A stretch of DNA of 64,000 nucleotides from Neocallimastix lanati (nom. inval.) (GCA_016946835.1 JACVTC010000002.1:3721001-3785000); one strand, 5' to 3'. Positions 36,276-47,634 are shown, counted from the first letter of the stretch. Notes: a model not told the origin generated them from the sequence alone. Made by a program: numbers and translations.

Positions 36276-36728
36276 TTGATGTTAGAAGAGAACTACTTTA
36301 TGAATATTTTAAAAAAGAATTACTTCAGGATTATATTAGAAGAGAACTATTTTATAATGATAATAGAAGAGAATCACTTTACTATAATTTTAAAAGAGAA
36401 CTATTTTACAAGGATATTAGTAGGAAACTCATACTCTATGATTTTGAAAGAGAATTTATTATTCATCGTTATAAAAATATTTATATGTCTTATGATATTG
36501 AATTTATTCTTTCAAATTATTATAAATCAATATTATGGACCATTACACATTACACTTATTGTTGAAAGGTATAAATTTAATCATAATTTATTAAATAATA
36601 GTAATCAAAATAAAAAATCTACATTAAATAAAAATAATACCACTCAAAAAAAAAGAGGAATTTATCAAATGTTATCATCTAAATTTCATCAATTTTATCA
36701 AATAATGAGAAAAATAATGAAAAAATAA
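36276..36728 (+). CDS. Doubtful repeat ORF or exon remnant
   Basis: The first 200 bp hold about seven imperfect units of roughly 27 bp with core AGAGAACTATTTTATA. In the ATG-starting frame (150 codons) they give repeats of the type EENYFxxIL, followed by a hydrophobic segment and a basic Asn/Gln-rich tail. The neighbouring frame, with no ATG, gives a more protein-like charged repeat (RRELFYNDN, RRESLYYNFK, RELFYKDIS) to a stop near 36566. That frame could start from a splice acceptor at GTTAG (36281-36285). I cannot tell which, if either, is translated. No known family was recognised. Confidence 0.3.
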   Translation: MMLEENYFMNILKKNYFRIILEENYFIMIIEENHFTIILKENYFTRILVGNSYSMILKENLLFIVIKIFICLMILNLFFQIIINQYYGPLHITLIVERYKFNHNLLNNSNQNKKSTLNKNNTTQKKRGIYQMLSSKFHQFYQIMRKIMKK

Positions 36729-37336
36729 ATAATTTATCAAAATCTCATATCTGAAGATGACTATGACCAATACGTAAATATTTATAATTTAATAAAGAAT
36801 TATATATTAAATAATTATAATAATCAATAATAAACATTAATAATGTTTTTGTGTATAAATATTTTATAATTTAATATTAAATATTAAAAAATAAATAACT
36901 ATAATTGATTTTAATATCAGAAAAAAAATTATTAAAAATAACAATGACAACAAAAACAGTATATATATATATATAATAAAAATAAAAATAAAAAAAAAAA
37001 AATACTTATAATAATTTTATATATAATTACTAAGATATATTATTATATAATATATTTTATGTAACTTTTAATTAAGATAAATATAAATATTTTAATTTTG
37101 ATTATTTATTTAATATAATAAATTTATTATATATCTTTTATGTAATATTATACTTTAATAATAAAATCTGGACATATTATTAATTAAGCCATACAGCTTT
37201 GATAGTTTAATTAACAAATATATGCATATATGTTCATATGATCAATATAGCTTTATAGTTTATATAAACAATACAGGTTTTATTGTTCAATAGTTCAAAT
37301 ATTTTTCTATATATATATATTTTTTTCAATATATGT

Positions 37337-37367
<31 letters not shown>

Positions 37368-38129
37368 TTTTTAATTAATAAATTTCAATTTTGTATCTAA
37401 TCAATTTTATTATAAAAAATAAGTTTCTTCTAATAAACTTTTTTATTGTTTCATTTTTTTACGGAAAATTTTTAATTTTATTTTTATATTTTATGGAATT
37501 TTTTTTTTTTTTTTTTTTATATTTTATATTAATAATGATATTAATGATATTTTATTGTAATGTTTCACATATAAATATTTTCATATGAATTTAGTAATTT
37601 ATTTTATAATTAACCTTATTTATAATAATAATAGTAAATTTATTAAAAATTTATGTAATAAATTTACTTATACACATAATTTACATATACTTAATTTGAA
37701 ACACTCAGTAAGGTCGTTCAGTATGGACATTTCTGCCTTTATGGAAGTGTGCTCCAGGCGTTACACACCGGAAAAAAAAATTAAAATAAACAAATTAATA
37801 TAAGAATAAATAATTTCTCTAATAAAGTAAAAAACTTTTGTAGAAATTATAAAATTTCTCTTAAATAAATAAATTAATAAATATTAAATCATTTTAAATT
37901 AATAATATTCTTCAACCTATATCTTAACTATGATAAATATATAATATATAATTTTAATTTTAAATATTATAAGAAAACTTGTTTTAATAAAGTTTATTGA
38001 AATAATTAATTTTTGGTCAAAATATTTTAATTATTTATAAAATTAAGAATTTTTAAAAATAAAATAAAATCAATATTGTATTAATTAGAAGATATATAAA
38101 TATATAATAAAATAAAATAAAATAAATAG

Positions 38130-38330
38130 TAGAATTTGAATAAAATTAAAGTATAGATTGAATAAAAATATAAAAAATAGTTGAAATATAAATATAAAAT
38201 ACAGATTGAATAAAATAAAATAAAATAAATAGTTGAAATATAAATATAAAATACAGATTGAATAAAATAAAATAAAATAAATAGTTGAAATATAAATATA
38301 AAGTACAGATTGAATAAAATAAAATAAAAT
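38130..38330. repeat. 52-bp minisatellite, about 3.5 units
   Basis: The unit contains AGTTGAAATATAAATATAAA then ACAGATTGAATAAAATAAAA. The AGTTGAAATA anchor falls at 38179, 38231 and 38283, a strict 52-bp period. A decayed fragment with the same ACAGATTGAATAAAAT core lies at 38513-38590. Confidence 0.85.
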
Positions 38331-38910
38331 AAAAAATAAAAAAAAATAAAAAATAAAAAAATAAAAATAAATAAAATAAGACAAAATAAAAAATAAAAAA
38401 AAATAAAAAATAAAAAATAAAAAATAAAAAATAAAAGATAAAAAATGAAAAAATAAAAATAAAAAATAAAAAAATAAATTTAAATTAAATTATTAAATAT
38501 TAAATAAGAAAAGTACAGATTGAATAAAATGAAATAAAATAAAATAGTTTAAATATGAAGATGAAGTACAGATTAAATAAAATAAAATAAAATAAATTTT
38601 TTAAGTTTAATGATTATAAGTATTAATTTTAAATTGTTATTAATATTTATGAATAATGATTTTGACACTTTATGGAGAAAATGCATAGGTAGATTCTTTT
38701 GATACTTTTTGAAGAAATTTTTGTTAAATAGAATGATTTCTAGATTATAGAAATAGTATTTTATATTTCCTGAAATATGATGGAAGTATTTAAAAAATAC
38801 TTTCATTATCATTCTATTTTTTAATAGGAACATATTGATATGAATTACAAGGTATTGAATTTATTAATTTAAAATAGTAATGATCTTAATAAAGTATATA
38901 AACATATATA

Positions 38911-39051
<141 letters not shown>

Positions 39052-39483
39052 TCCAAATTTCTTCTTAAAATTTCCCAAAAAGTAATGTTATCATGTCTCA
39101 ACATTAACTATTTTATTATTAAATTTTATATTTTTATGCGATCAATCTCTATCTAAAAATAACATTTACATTAAAAAAATAATTCTAATTGTAATAAGTT
39201 TAGTTCTTTTCTTTTCTTCATTTTTTTCATTTTTATTATTTATATTTTTTTTTATATTTACATTTTTATATTTATATTTTTATATTTTTATTTTTTTTCT
39301 ATTATTTTTTTTTTTTGAATAAATTCAAATAGTATCAATTTGATACAACATTGGAGATTAAAAATCTACATTCAGATATTAAAAATTTATTTATAATCAT
39401 TAATGTTACATATTTATTTTTTGTTGTATTATTTTAATTATTAAAAGAACAGGGTTATTTTTTAGTTTTATATGATGGGGATC

Positions 39484-39810
39484 GTGCATTTCGCAATGTG
39501 GCATATTAATTGTTTTAAATAAAGCCATTCATTTTTAAGATATTCTATACAATCATAAACAAATATAAATAATTAATTATTATTTTAAAAGAAATAATAA
39601 TATATTTTTTCAAATAAATATTATTAAATAACTATTTCAAAAGAAATAATAATATATTCTATTAAAAAAGAAATATAAAAAATTATTTTTATAATTGAAT
39701 ATTAATAAATTATATATATGAAAAAAGAATATTTATTATTTATTTAATTATTATTTATTAAATTATTAAAAAAGCCACATATAAAAATACGCCACATTGC
39801 GAAACGCACT
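39484..39810. mobile_element. MITE-like element with about 22-bp terminal inverted repeats
   Basis: The left end GTGCATTTCGCAATGTGGCA (39484-39503) matches the reverse complement of the right end (39789-39810, ending ..CCACATTGCGAAACGCAC) with two or three mismatches. The 280-bp interior is AT-rich and non-coding. AAAGCC/CCACAT motifs near both ends suggest extended, decayed arms. A target duplication could not be defined confidently. It is consistent with a small non-autonomous DNA transposon; no transposase is present in the window. Confidence 0.6.
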
Positions 39811-40153
39811 AGATTCGTATATTATTTATTATACTATTAAAATAACTTTTTTAATTATTATTATCTTATAAATTGTTAAAATAATCATATTTTATTTTAT
39901 ATTTTTATATTATTAAAATTATATTTTTATATTCTTATATTATTATCAATATTATATTTTTATCTTATATTAATATTTTATTCTTATATTTTTATGTTGT
40001 GTAACATCTATCTTTGTGTATTAATTCATAGAATTATCACATGATTAAATATGTAATTTTTACTATAAAAAATAATTATTTTTATTATCTTAAAAAAATG
40101 AGTTCTTTACATTAATAAAATTTATGTATTAAATAAATACAAAAATAAATAAA

Positions 40154-40157
40154 GTTT
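40154..40157. repeat. 4-bp target duplication of the gypsy element (left)
   Basis: GTTT precedes the first TG of the left LTR and recurs as GTTT at 48181-48184 directly after the right LTR. It is short, so weak by itself, but coincides exactly with LTR borders defined independently. Confidence 0.6.
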
Positions 40158-40461
40158 TGTTAAGGTTTTAGAGAATTAAATAAAAATAAAGTAAGGAAAC
40201 ACAAATTTTATTTATTTATTTATTATTTTTATTTATAAATTTATTTGATTTTATTTGATGATATTTAAAAATTAGTAGCAAAATTTACAACTATTTATAC
40301 TTTTTTTTCAAGGCATAAAAGTTGTTCTTGCCACTAAATTACATTTTATTATTATTTTTCTTTTTATATATAAAAACTATTAAATTTAAATTGATTTTTA
40401 TAATCAATTATATAAAATTTAATTATAACAATATAAATAAAATACATTTATAATATTAATA

Positions 40462-40515
<54 letters not shown>

Positions 40516-41007
40516 CTAATCTATCTAAAATATTACTAATAAGAATTTATTTAATTGGCTAAAATTTTTATTACAATCTGTTAAAATATTCAAATAAAAA
40601 TAAAAATACTATTCTAATATAAAGGTTTTTAATAAAATAAAATATTTTTCAATATAAAATAAAACATTTCGATATAAAATTTTATAATAAAAGTTAAAAT
40701 ATAATATATAAATTTTTAATTATCAATATATAAAAATATTATTAATACAAATTTTCATTATTAATATAAAAATAAAAAAATAAGATTTATTATTAATATT
40801 GTTAATATAAGTTTTAAATATATAAAAATATTACTATTAATATAAGATTTAATATAAAAATTATAAAGTTTAATATAATTTTTGATCTAATTTTTAATCT
40901 TTGAATTTAAAAATTTATTAAAGTACAAAAATAATAATGTACACATAATGTATTAGAAATAAATCGTAGATTTAATTAAGAATGCATTATTTAGTACATT
41001 CTTATCA
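40158..41007 (-). repeat. 3' LTR of the gypsy element
   Basis: 850 bp, TGTTAAGGTTTTAGAG at one end and CATTCTTATCA at the other, matching 47331-48180. The pol stop codon lies 18 bp from its inner border. The bases between (minus strand GTCGGGGCATCT) are a poor polypurine tract. Confidence 0.93.
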
Positions 41008-41025
41008 AGATGCCCCGACGAAGAC

Positions 41026-44000
41026 TCAAGCTTCTCTGTAAGCGGAGTTAAACTTTACTAAATTTTTAAAATGAACATTCCTATCGAGTTGTTTCCCAGT
41101 TTTCTGATCGATTAAGGTTGCCGTGTTGAATTGAATTTTTAAAATTTTAAATGGTCCATTGTAATATGGTTCTAGCTTAGTGCGGCTAAAGTTTCTAACA
41201 AGAACAAGATCACCAGCTTTTAATTCTTTTCCTTTTTTCATACTTATTTGTTCTTCTCGTCTTGTTGCCCAATACTTGTTAGCATTCTTCACATTTTCGC
41301 ATGCTTCTCTAGTCCATTGATAATGACGAACAAATTTTTCCATTAAAATTTCATCATACGATTTACCTGCATTTTCAATTGTTCTTATGGCTATATCATA
41401 AGGCTGTTGGTCTTCTCTTCCATATACTAATTCAAAACTAGAATGTCCGGTAGCTGTGTTTTTGGTAGTTCGAAGTGCCCATAAAGCAGAAGGTAAAACT
41501 TCATCCCAATCTTGATTTTTCCTTCCTAATAAACGAAGTAATTTTCCAATTTCTTTATTTCGGTTTTCAGTGAGACCATTGGATTCAGGGTGATAGGTAG
41601 CTATGAATTTTACATAAACATCATAAAGATCAAGAAAGATTTTAGTCATATCAGAAGTGAATTGGACTCCATTATCTGTAGTAATAACTTGAGGCACACC
41701 ATGTCTTGCAAAAACGTTTATTAAAAATTTAATTATATCAGAGGAAGTTATGTTTTCAGTGGGTTCGGCTTCAACCCATTTGGTAAAGTAATCAACAGTT
41801 ACTATAATATATTGATTATTATTTCTTGTTTTTGGTAACGGTCCTATAATATCTAATCCTAAATGCACAAAGGGACCCTCCACTTTAGTTGGATGGATTT
41901 CGGTTGGTTCTGGATATGGTTGAGGACGATTTAACTGGCATTTTTCACAATTACTAACAATTCTTTTGATATCTTTAATCATATGATTCCAATAAAAGTT
42001 TTTCTTAAGTCTTTGATATGTTTTGTAATATCCTTCGTGGCCAATATTATGAGCTTCTAAAATTAATTTAAACCTTTCATTTTCGTCCGTTATTAATTTT
42101 CTATAATTTCCATTGTCGATAAAATAATCTTCACCATCAATAACAGTAAACTTTTCATTAATAAATTCCTTTATAACTTTAGATAATAATTCTTCATTAT
42201 TTCCATTAGTAATTTTTGTTAATAATATCTTTCTCTCTTCCTTACTTTTCATTCTTGAAAGAGCATCAGCTAACACATTCTTTTTGCCTGATTCATATTT
42301 TATATTAATTCCGAGCATACTAGCGGTTAGACACCATCTTGTTTGCCTTGCATTCAAAGGTTCTTTATTCTTAAATAAACCAACTAATGGTTTATGATCT
42401 GTGTAAATAGTTGTAGGTAATGGATTTCCTTCAATATAAGATTTAAATTTAGTCATACAGTAAAACAAAGCGGTTCCTTCTAAATCGGTAATACCATAAT
42501 TCTTTTCAGCTTTCTTTAAACTTCTACTTATAAAGTGTATTGGATGCTCCTTACCGGTTTCTTCTTCTTTTTGTAAAAGAACTCCACCAATTCCATTATA
42601 CGAAGCATCAGTTCTAATGATAAAAGGTTTGTCAAATGACGGAAATTTTAGAATAGGTGCATTGATTAATTTTTCTTTTAGGAGTTCAAAGCTTTCTTGT
42701 TGTTCTTTATTCCATTCATATTTGGTATTCTTTTTCAATAATTTACATAAAGGTGAGGTAATTTGAGCATATTTAGGAATAAAATCACGATAATATCCCA
42801 CTGCTCCTAAAAATGATCTTAATTCATGAAGTGATGAAGGGGCTTCCCACTTCTTAATAGCTGTTATCTTACTTTCCATGGGACTTAATCCTTTAGTAGT
42901 AAGTTTGTGACCTAATACATCAACTTCAGTTTGAAGAAAATGGCACTTTTCAATATTAATTTTTAACTTGTTTTCTTTAAATACTTCTAATACTTGTTTA
43001 ATATGAATTAAATGTTCTTCGATACTTTTTGAATAGATCAAAACATCATCAATAAATACATAAACAAATTCACCAATAAAAGGGAATAAAATTTTATTCA
43101 TTTCTCTTTGGAAGGTTGAGGGAGCTCCAGTAAGTCCAAAAGGCATAACCTTAAATTGATAATTTCCAAACTTAGTAGTGAAAGTGGTTACTTCAACGCT
43201 TTCTTCATCCATTAAGATTTGGTGAAAACCAGAAAATAAATCAAGAGTTGTAAATATTTTAGCTCCTCCGAGACTATCAAAAATTTCATCTATATATGGA
43301 ACTGAATAAGAATCTTTTTCTGTCATATCATTGACTTTTCGGTAGTCAATGCACAAGCGCCACTTTCCATTGTGTTTTAGAATGAGTACTACTGGAGATG
43401 ACCATTCTGAACAGGATGGTTCTATCAATCCTTTCTTAATAAGCTTTGTAAGTTCTTCTTTTAAGATATCTGATTTTAATTTAGTTAACCTATAACTTCT
43501 TAATTTTACTGGCTTTGCATTTGCTTTCAAACGGATCTTATGTGGTGAAAGTTTAGAAGGAGTTAGTTCTTCTGTTGAAGTGGCAACTATGTCAATCATT
43601 TCTTTGAGAATTTTAATAATTTGTTCTTTATAATCTTTATTTAAGGTACTTAAAAATTCATCACTCTCAATAAATTCCATTGGAGTTAATTCCTTTATAA
43701 TTTCCTTTTCATTATTCGTTTCTTCAACTTTTCTAATAGTGCAGATTATACTTTCTTCATCATAATATTGATTATTTATTTTAGCTATTTCTTCGTATTC
43801 ACTTTCTGACAAAAGTTTACATAGACTGTTTAAGGTTGGATGAATAAATAAACAATGATCGATTTGAGTTTTAAAGTTTATTAACATATCATAAAATGAG
43901 TCTTCTTTCTCAATAATTCTAAAGTCCGCATTAAATTCATAATTATTAATTTTTACTGGTAATCGAACAATAATTCCTTCCGAGTATTCTTCATCTTGTG

Positions 44001-45060
44001 TTGCTAGTTGGATTCTTCCACGACTTTTTCCAACTATTTCATATTCACCAGGTAATTTATCAAAATACTGCTTAGTAACGATGCTTAGGTTACTACAAGA
44101 ATCAATTAAAAGTTTTCCTAGTACTCCGTCAACACTTGCATCAACCATTGCTAAGTCTTCTTCGGCTACTTCATTACTTTTACTTATGTAGCTATGGTCA
44201 TAGTTATTTACTAATAAAGTTCGTGCTATTACATTGTCTACAGTTCCAATTATTTTAGACTTTTCTAACTTTAAACCTTGAGTTAATTGTGAACGAATTT
44301 TAGGACATGCATTCAAGAGTTGACCTATCGTAATACTGGATTTAAGATTATTTAAATCATCCATAATATTGTAAGGTTCTTTATTATTCATCATTTTGAT
44401 ATTCCTTTTTACTAATTGAGTATTTCCATTATTAGTTTCCTTAGTTTTTGTTGAAATTAATTTTTCCAAAGTATTAGTTTTATTTTGTTGATTATCTTTA
44501 TTCATTTCTAGATCTTCTATTTCATTATCGATTACAAGTATATCTTCAGATTCAACTTTTTCCTTTCCTTTTGATGAATAATTGTTGTTTTCTTCTTTAC
44601 TTTCTCTTACTCTTGTCATATTTCTTAATTCCTTTTCTTTTTGTTTTTCTTTGTTAATATTTGGTTGAGTTAAAATTGAAGGAAGTATTTGATTTTTATA
44701 AACTTTATTTGGTTTATTATGCAGCTCATTTTCTTTCTTCTTTCTTAAAGCAGGAGTTGCAAAAGGACGTGGATTATCTTTTAAACTTTTATGTACTTTC
44801 TTGGAATTATTTTCTTCTTTTTCGCTGTTATTATCATTCATTTTTCTTTTTACAGCATTTATAATGATATCATCCTCACTTTCAGTTGTGTCACTAAAAT
44901 CAGATTCTTCAGATTCTTCGTTAAAGGAATTATTATCAATTGGAGTATTCTTAGTAAAAGTATTATTTTGTAAATTATTTAATGAAGCTATTGTTTTGTC
45001 ATTGGGAGTGCTTCTGCTCCCATTTAGAAGTTTAAAGACTTTTTGGAATATATTTCTTTT
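41026..45060 (-). CDS. pol: Gypsy Pol: protease, reverse transcriptase, RNase H, integrase
   Basis: The frame is open from 45060; the first ATG is at 44841, giving 1271 residues numbered from there. Protease: LLIDSCSNLSIV around 244-255, with Asp-Ser-Cys in place of the usual Asp-Ser/Thr-Gly. Reverse transcriptase (about 450-640): WRLCIDYRKVN, LDLFSGFHQI, MPFGLTGAPSTFQ and catalytic FIDD (597-600). RNase H: RTDASYNGIGGVLLQ, then YTDHKPL and ADALSR. Integrase: a zinc-binding HHCC region (HNIGHEGYY ... CEKCQ) and a DDE core with GLDIIGPLP, TTDNGVQFTS and HPESNGLTEN, then a GPF-type C-terminal segment. No chromodomain was seen. It begins in the -1 frame relative to gag with a 37-nt overlap, so it is made either by frameshifting or from its own ATG. 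It performs reverse transcription and integration of the element. Confidence 0.93.
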   Translation of the reverse strand, partial: KRNIFQKVFKLLNGSRSTPNDKTIASLNNLQNNTFTKNTPIDNNSFNEESEESDFSDTTESEDDIIINAVKRKMNDNNSEKEENNSKKVHKSLKDNPRPFATPALRKKKENELHNKPNKVYKNQILPSILTQPNINKEKQKEKELRNMTRVRESKEENNNYSSKGKEKVESEDILVIDNEIEDLEMNKDNQQNKTNTLEKLISTKTKETNNGNTQLVKRNIKMMNNKEPYNIMDDLNNLKSSITIGQLLNACPKIRSQLTQGLKLEKSKIIGTVDNVIARTLLVNNYDHSYISKSNEVAEEDLAMVDASVDGVLGKLLIDSCSNLSIVTKQYFDKLPGEYEIVGKSRGRIQLATQDEEYSEGIIVRLPVKINNYEFNADFRIIEKEDSFYDMLINFKTQIDHCLFIHPTLNSLCKLLSESEYEEIAKINNQYYDEESIICTIRKVEETNNEKEIIKELTPMEFIESDEFLSTLNKDYKEQIIKILKEMIDIVATSTEELTPSKLSPHKIRLKANAKPVKLRSYRLTKLKSDILKEELTKLIKKGLIEPSCSEWSSPVVLILKHNGKWRLCIDYRKVNDMTEKDSYSVPYIDEIFDSLGGAKIFTTLDLFSGFHQILMDEESVEVTTFTTKFGNYQFKVMPFGLTGAPSTFQREMNKILFPFIGEFVYVFIDDVLIYSKSIEEHLIHIKQVLEVFKENKLKINIEKCHFLQTEVDVLGHKLTTKGLSPMESKITAIKKWEAPSSLHELRSFLGAVGYYRDFIPKYAQITSPLCKLLKKNTKYEWNKEQQESFELLKEKLINAPILKFPSFDKPFIIRTDASYNGIGGVLLQKEEETGKEHPIHFISRSLKKAEKNYGITDLEGTALFYCMTKFKSYIEGNPLPTTIYTDHKPLVGLFKNKEPLNARQTRWCLTASMLGINIKYESGKKNVLADALSRMKSKEERKILLTKITNGNNEELLSKVIKEFINEKFTVIDGEDYFIDNGNYRKLITDENERFKLILEAHNIGHEGYYKTYQRLKKNFYWNHMIKDIKRIVSNCEKCQLNRPQPYPEPTEIHPTKVEGPFVHLGLDIIGPLPKTRNNNQYIIVTVDYFTKWVEAEPTENITSSDIIKFLINVFARHGVPQVITTDNGVQFTSDMTKIFLDLYDVYVKFIATYHPESNGLTENRNKEIGKLLRLLGRKNQDWDEVLPSALWALRTTKNTATGHSSFELVYGREDQQPYDIAIRTIENAGKSYDEILMEKFVRHYQWTREACENVKNANKYWATRREEQISMKKGKELKAGDLVLVRNFSRTKLEPYYNGPFKILKIQFNTATLIDQKTGKQLDRNVHFKNLVKFNSAYREA

Positions 45061-45935
45061 TTATTTTTTTCCATAATCTTATTTAATTGAGGGCAATAAT
45101 ATGAGTAATGACCTTCTTCCTTACAGAAGAAGCAAGTTTTAACGGATAAATTTCTCATTTTCTGGGTTGATTCTTCTATAATATCTTGAGGTTTCGGTTT
45201 ATTATTTGTTTGATTTGTTTGGAAAGTTTCGTTTCTTCTTTTAGGATAAAGTCTTGAAGTAGTACTGTTTTGATTATTTTGATTATGTTGGGAATTATTA
45301 ACATTATAGGTATTAATATTATTGTTCCTTACAGAAAGTCTATCTACTTTCTCGGCAATTTTGAAAGCTTTATCCATACTTATATCATCTTTAAGGGATA
45401 ATTTCTTCCAGGCTTCATAATTATTTTGAATAGAATCAATATAATCTAGTACACCAATGCGCTTTCTTCTCTTTTTATCAAGTTTAGTGTACAAAGTTCT
45501 ATATCTTACATTAAAGTCTTTAATCTTTTCGTTTCTTTTAATTCGCATTGCACGAAGTTCTTTAAGAAGTAAATTTTGGTCTTCTTTAATACCGTAAAAA
45601 TTTTCAAGACTTGAAATAATTTTTTCAAGGGAAGGAAATTTAATATCATCATCAACATTTTCTTCTTCATCATCATCTTCTTCTTCATCTGATGAATCAT
45701 CACTTTCATCATCACTATCTTCTCCCAAATCTTCAATAACGCGTTGTACTTCACCAGAGCTGGTAAGTAAACAAGCATTAAATATTGTTTCCGGATCTGT
45801 GATACCTTGTATCTTGATCCAAAGTTTTAATTCAGTAGCCCAGGACTTTATATCTAAATTGTCCTTGCTAAGCTTCACTATGTCTCGTAATTCTTTCTTT
45901 AATTCTTTAAAACTTAAAGTACTTTTAGTAGACAT
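45024..45935 (-). CDS. gag: Gypsy Gag with CCHC zinc knuckle
   Basis: 303 residues. A helical capsid-like region is interrupted by an acidic Asp/Glu tract (about residues 73-95). A basic Asn/Gln-rich segment and one nucleic-acid binding knuckle, C-FF-C-KEEG-H-YSYY-C (CX2CX4HX4C, about residues 266-279), lie near the C-terminus. It forms the retrotransposon particle and packages the RNA. The stop at 45024-45026 lies inside the pol frame. The reverse-strand 90-codon frame at 45506-45778 is an artefact of the acidic tract. Confidence 0.9.
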   Translation of the reverse strand: MSTKSTLSFKELKKELRDIVKLSKDNLDIKSWATELKLWIKIQGITDPETIFNACLLTSSGEVQRVIEDLGEDSDDESDDSSDEEEDDDEEENVDDDIKFPSLEKIISSLENFYGIKEDQNLLLKELRAMRIKRNEKIKDFNVRYRTLYTKLDKKRRKRIGVLDYIDSIQNNYEAWKKLSLKDDISMDKAFKIAEKVDRLSVRNNNINTYNVNNSQHNQNNQNSTTSRLYPKRRNETFQTNQTNNKPKPQDIIEESTQKMRNLSVKTCFFCKEEGHYSYYCPQLNKIMEKNKKEIYSKKSLNF

Positions 45936-46118
45936 TTCGTTTTTAGTTAATAATTTTTTTATTGTAAATTAACGAGGTTATTAAATACGAATAAATTTGA
46001 AAGTCCAACTTTAAAAATATAATTTAACAAGTAATTTAATATCGAATCAAATTTTAAAACAATATATCTTAGTAATTTTTGAAAATAATAATTTTATTTG
46101 CTTTCTTTAGTAAGTATA

Positions 46119-46312
46119 AGCTCGAAATCCTTATCGACAACTTAGTAGAAATTATAAAGCACGAGGTTCTTTTCGACTACTTTTTTAAGAATAATTTTAA
46201 GTTCGAAATCTTTATCGACAACTTAATAGAATAATTTTAAGTTCGAAATCTTTATCGACAACTTAATAGAATATTTTTCAAGCTCGAAATCTTTATCGAC
46301 CACTTGAATTTT
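46119..46312 (-). repeat. 40-bp tandem repeat in the gypsy leader
   Basis: Units containing TTCGAAATCTTTATCGACAA start near 46121, 46201, 46241 and 46282. A decayed unit (CACGAGGTTCTTTTCGACTA) lies near 46160, giving about five units in register. This is an unusual position for a minisatellite and may be an RNA structural or enhancer element. Confidence 0.85.
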
Positions 46313-47307
46313 GTAATTTAGTATATTTGTAGTAATAAATTTAGAAGCAAAGTTTTATTTATTATTTTCACCTTTCAAAAATTTTTCTTTTTAAACGATA
46401 AATATTGTATTGTTATAGCTAATAAAATTATTAATTAATTATAATTATTAAATACAAAAAAATAATCTTTATTGTCGTACAATCTGATAGTACACACTGT
46501 CTGACGTGCAGCTTACCTAATGGTGTCATGCCACGCGTGTGCCACGATTACTATATTCAATATAAAATATAGCAGTTCAGAGCCCACTAGCCCAATTACT
46601 ATGTAGGATAAACTTAATCCGATAATCTATGTACGGAATAAAAAAATTTTAAAAGTATTCAATAATATTTTTATTAACTAATAAAAATTAACTAAAAACA
46701 CAATATTTTCAAAGTAAATTAAGATTCTATTACAGGAATTATATAACAAATAAAGTACCAGTAATAAAAAAAAATAAAAAAAATTTAAATGGCGAAGTTA
46801 GCCAAAGTCTGATACTTTATATAATAAAGTGCCTTATAACTAGCACAAAGAAAAGTAAAAAAAATTATATAAAAAAAACAATCTTACGCCTTCGGTGACG
46901 TAAGCTCCTTATTCGCCAGTGCTTGGAAAGTACCCGCACCTTCGTGTGTTGAAACGTTGAAGGTTGAACTATTATTACCGGGTCGGTAACCAAATACCTT
47001 CGTCTACTTTCCAATTAATCTCCAAATTAACTACTATTCAATAACCTACTATGAATAGAGTTAATTTGTTGCTATCTGAGAATACACTGTGTATGAGCTC
47101 TATCCGCTCCTTGTTATAATTTTACAAAATTTGTTTTTTTAGAATCTTAATTTTACTTATTTAAAAAAAATTTTTTTTTATATATATATATCAAACAAGC
47201 GCCATGGGTTAATCAAAGGATTAACGACTTACTTGTTTATCAATATAAAATAAAAAAAAAAATTAAAAAAAAAAATCTATGTTATTTACTATTATTTCTA
47301 TTTAATT

Positions 47308-47324
47308 CCCCGATATCTCCACCA
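47308..47324 (-). promoter_or_regulatory. Candidate primer binding site
   Basis: On the minus strand TGGTGGAGATATCGGGG starts 6 nt after the 5' LTR. It begins with TGG, as expected for pairing with a tRNA CCA end. I could not identify the matching tRNA from memory. Confidence 0.5.
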
Positions 47325-47330
47325 TATAAA

Positions 47331-47634
47331 TGTTAAGGTTTTAGAGAATTAAATAAAAATAAAGTAAGGAAACACAAATTTTATTTATTTATTTATTATT
47401 TTTATTTATAAATTTATTTGATTTTATTTGATGATATTTAAAAATTAGTAGCAAAATTTACAACTATTTATACTTTTTTTTCAAGGCATAAAAGTTGTTC
47501 TTGCCACTAAATTACATTTTATTATTATTTTTCTTTTTATATATAAAAACTATTAAATTTAAATTGATTTTTATAATCAATTATATAAAATTTAATTATA
47601 ACAATATAAATAAAATACATTTATAATATTAATA

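Larger units (their letters stand above)
45936..47330 (-). other. Gypsy 5' leader, 1.4 kb non-coding
   Basis: The region between the 5' LTR and gag has no ORF. It carries a 40-bp tandem repeat (46119-46312), a GC-richer block (46480-46630 and 46890-47110) and a possible hairpin (CTTACG/CGTAAG, 46883-46904). It probably holds packaging and dimerisation signals. Confidence 0.7.

Noticed and set aside
44661-45076. Plus-strand frames over the gag-pol junction
   Set aside because: Antisense shadows of gypsy pol and gag.
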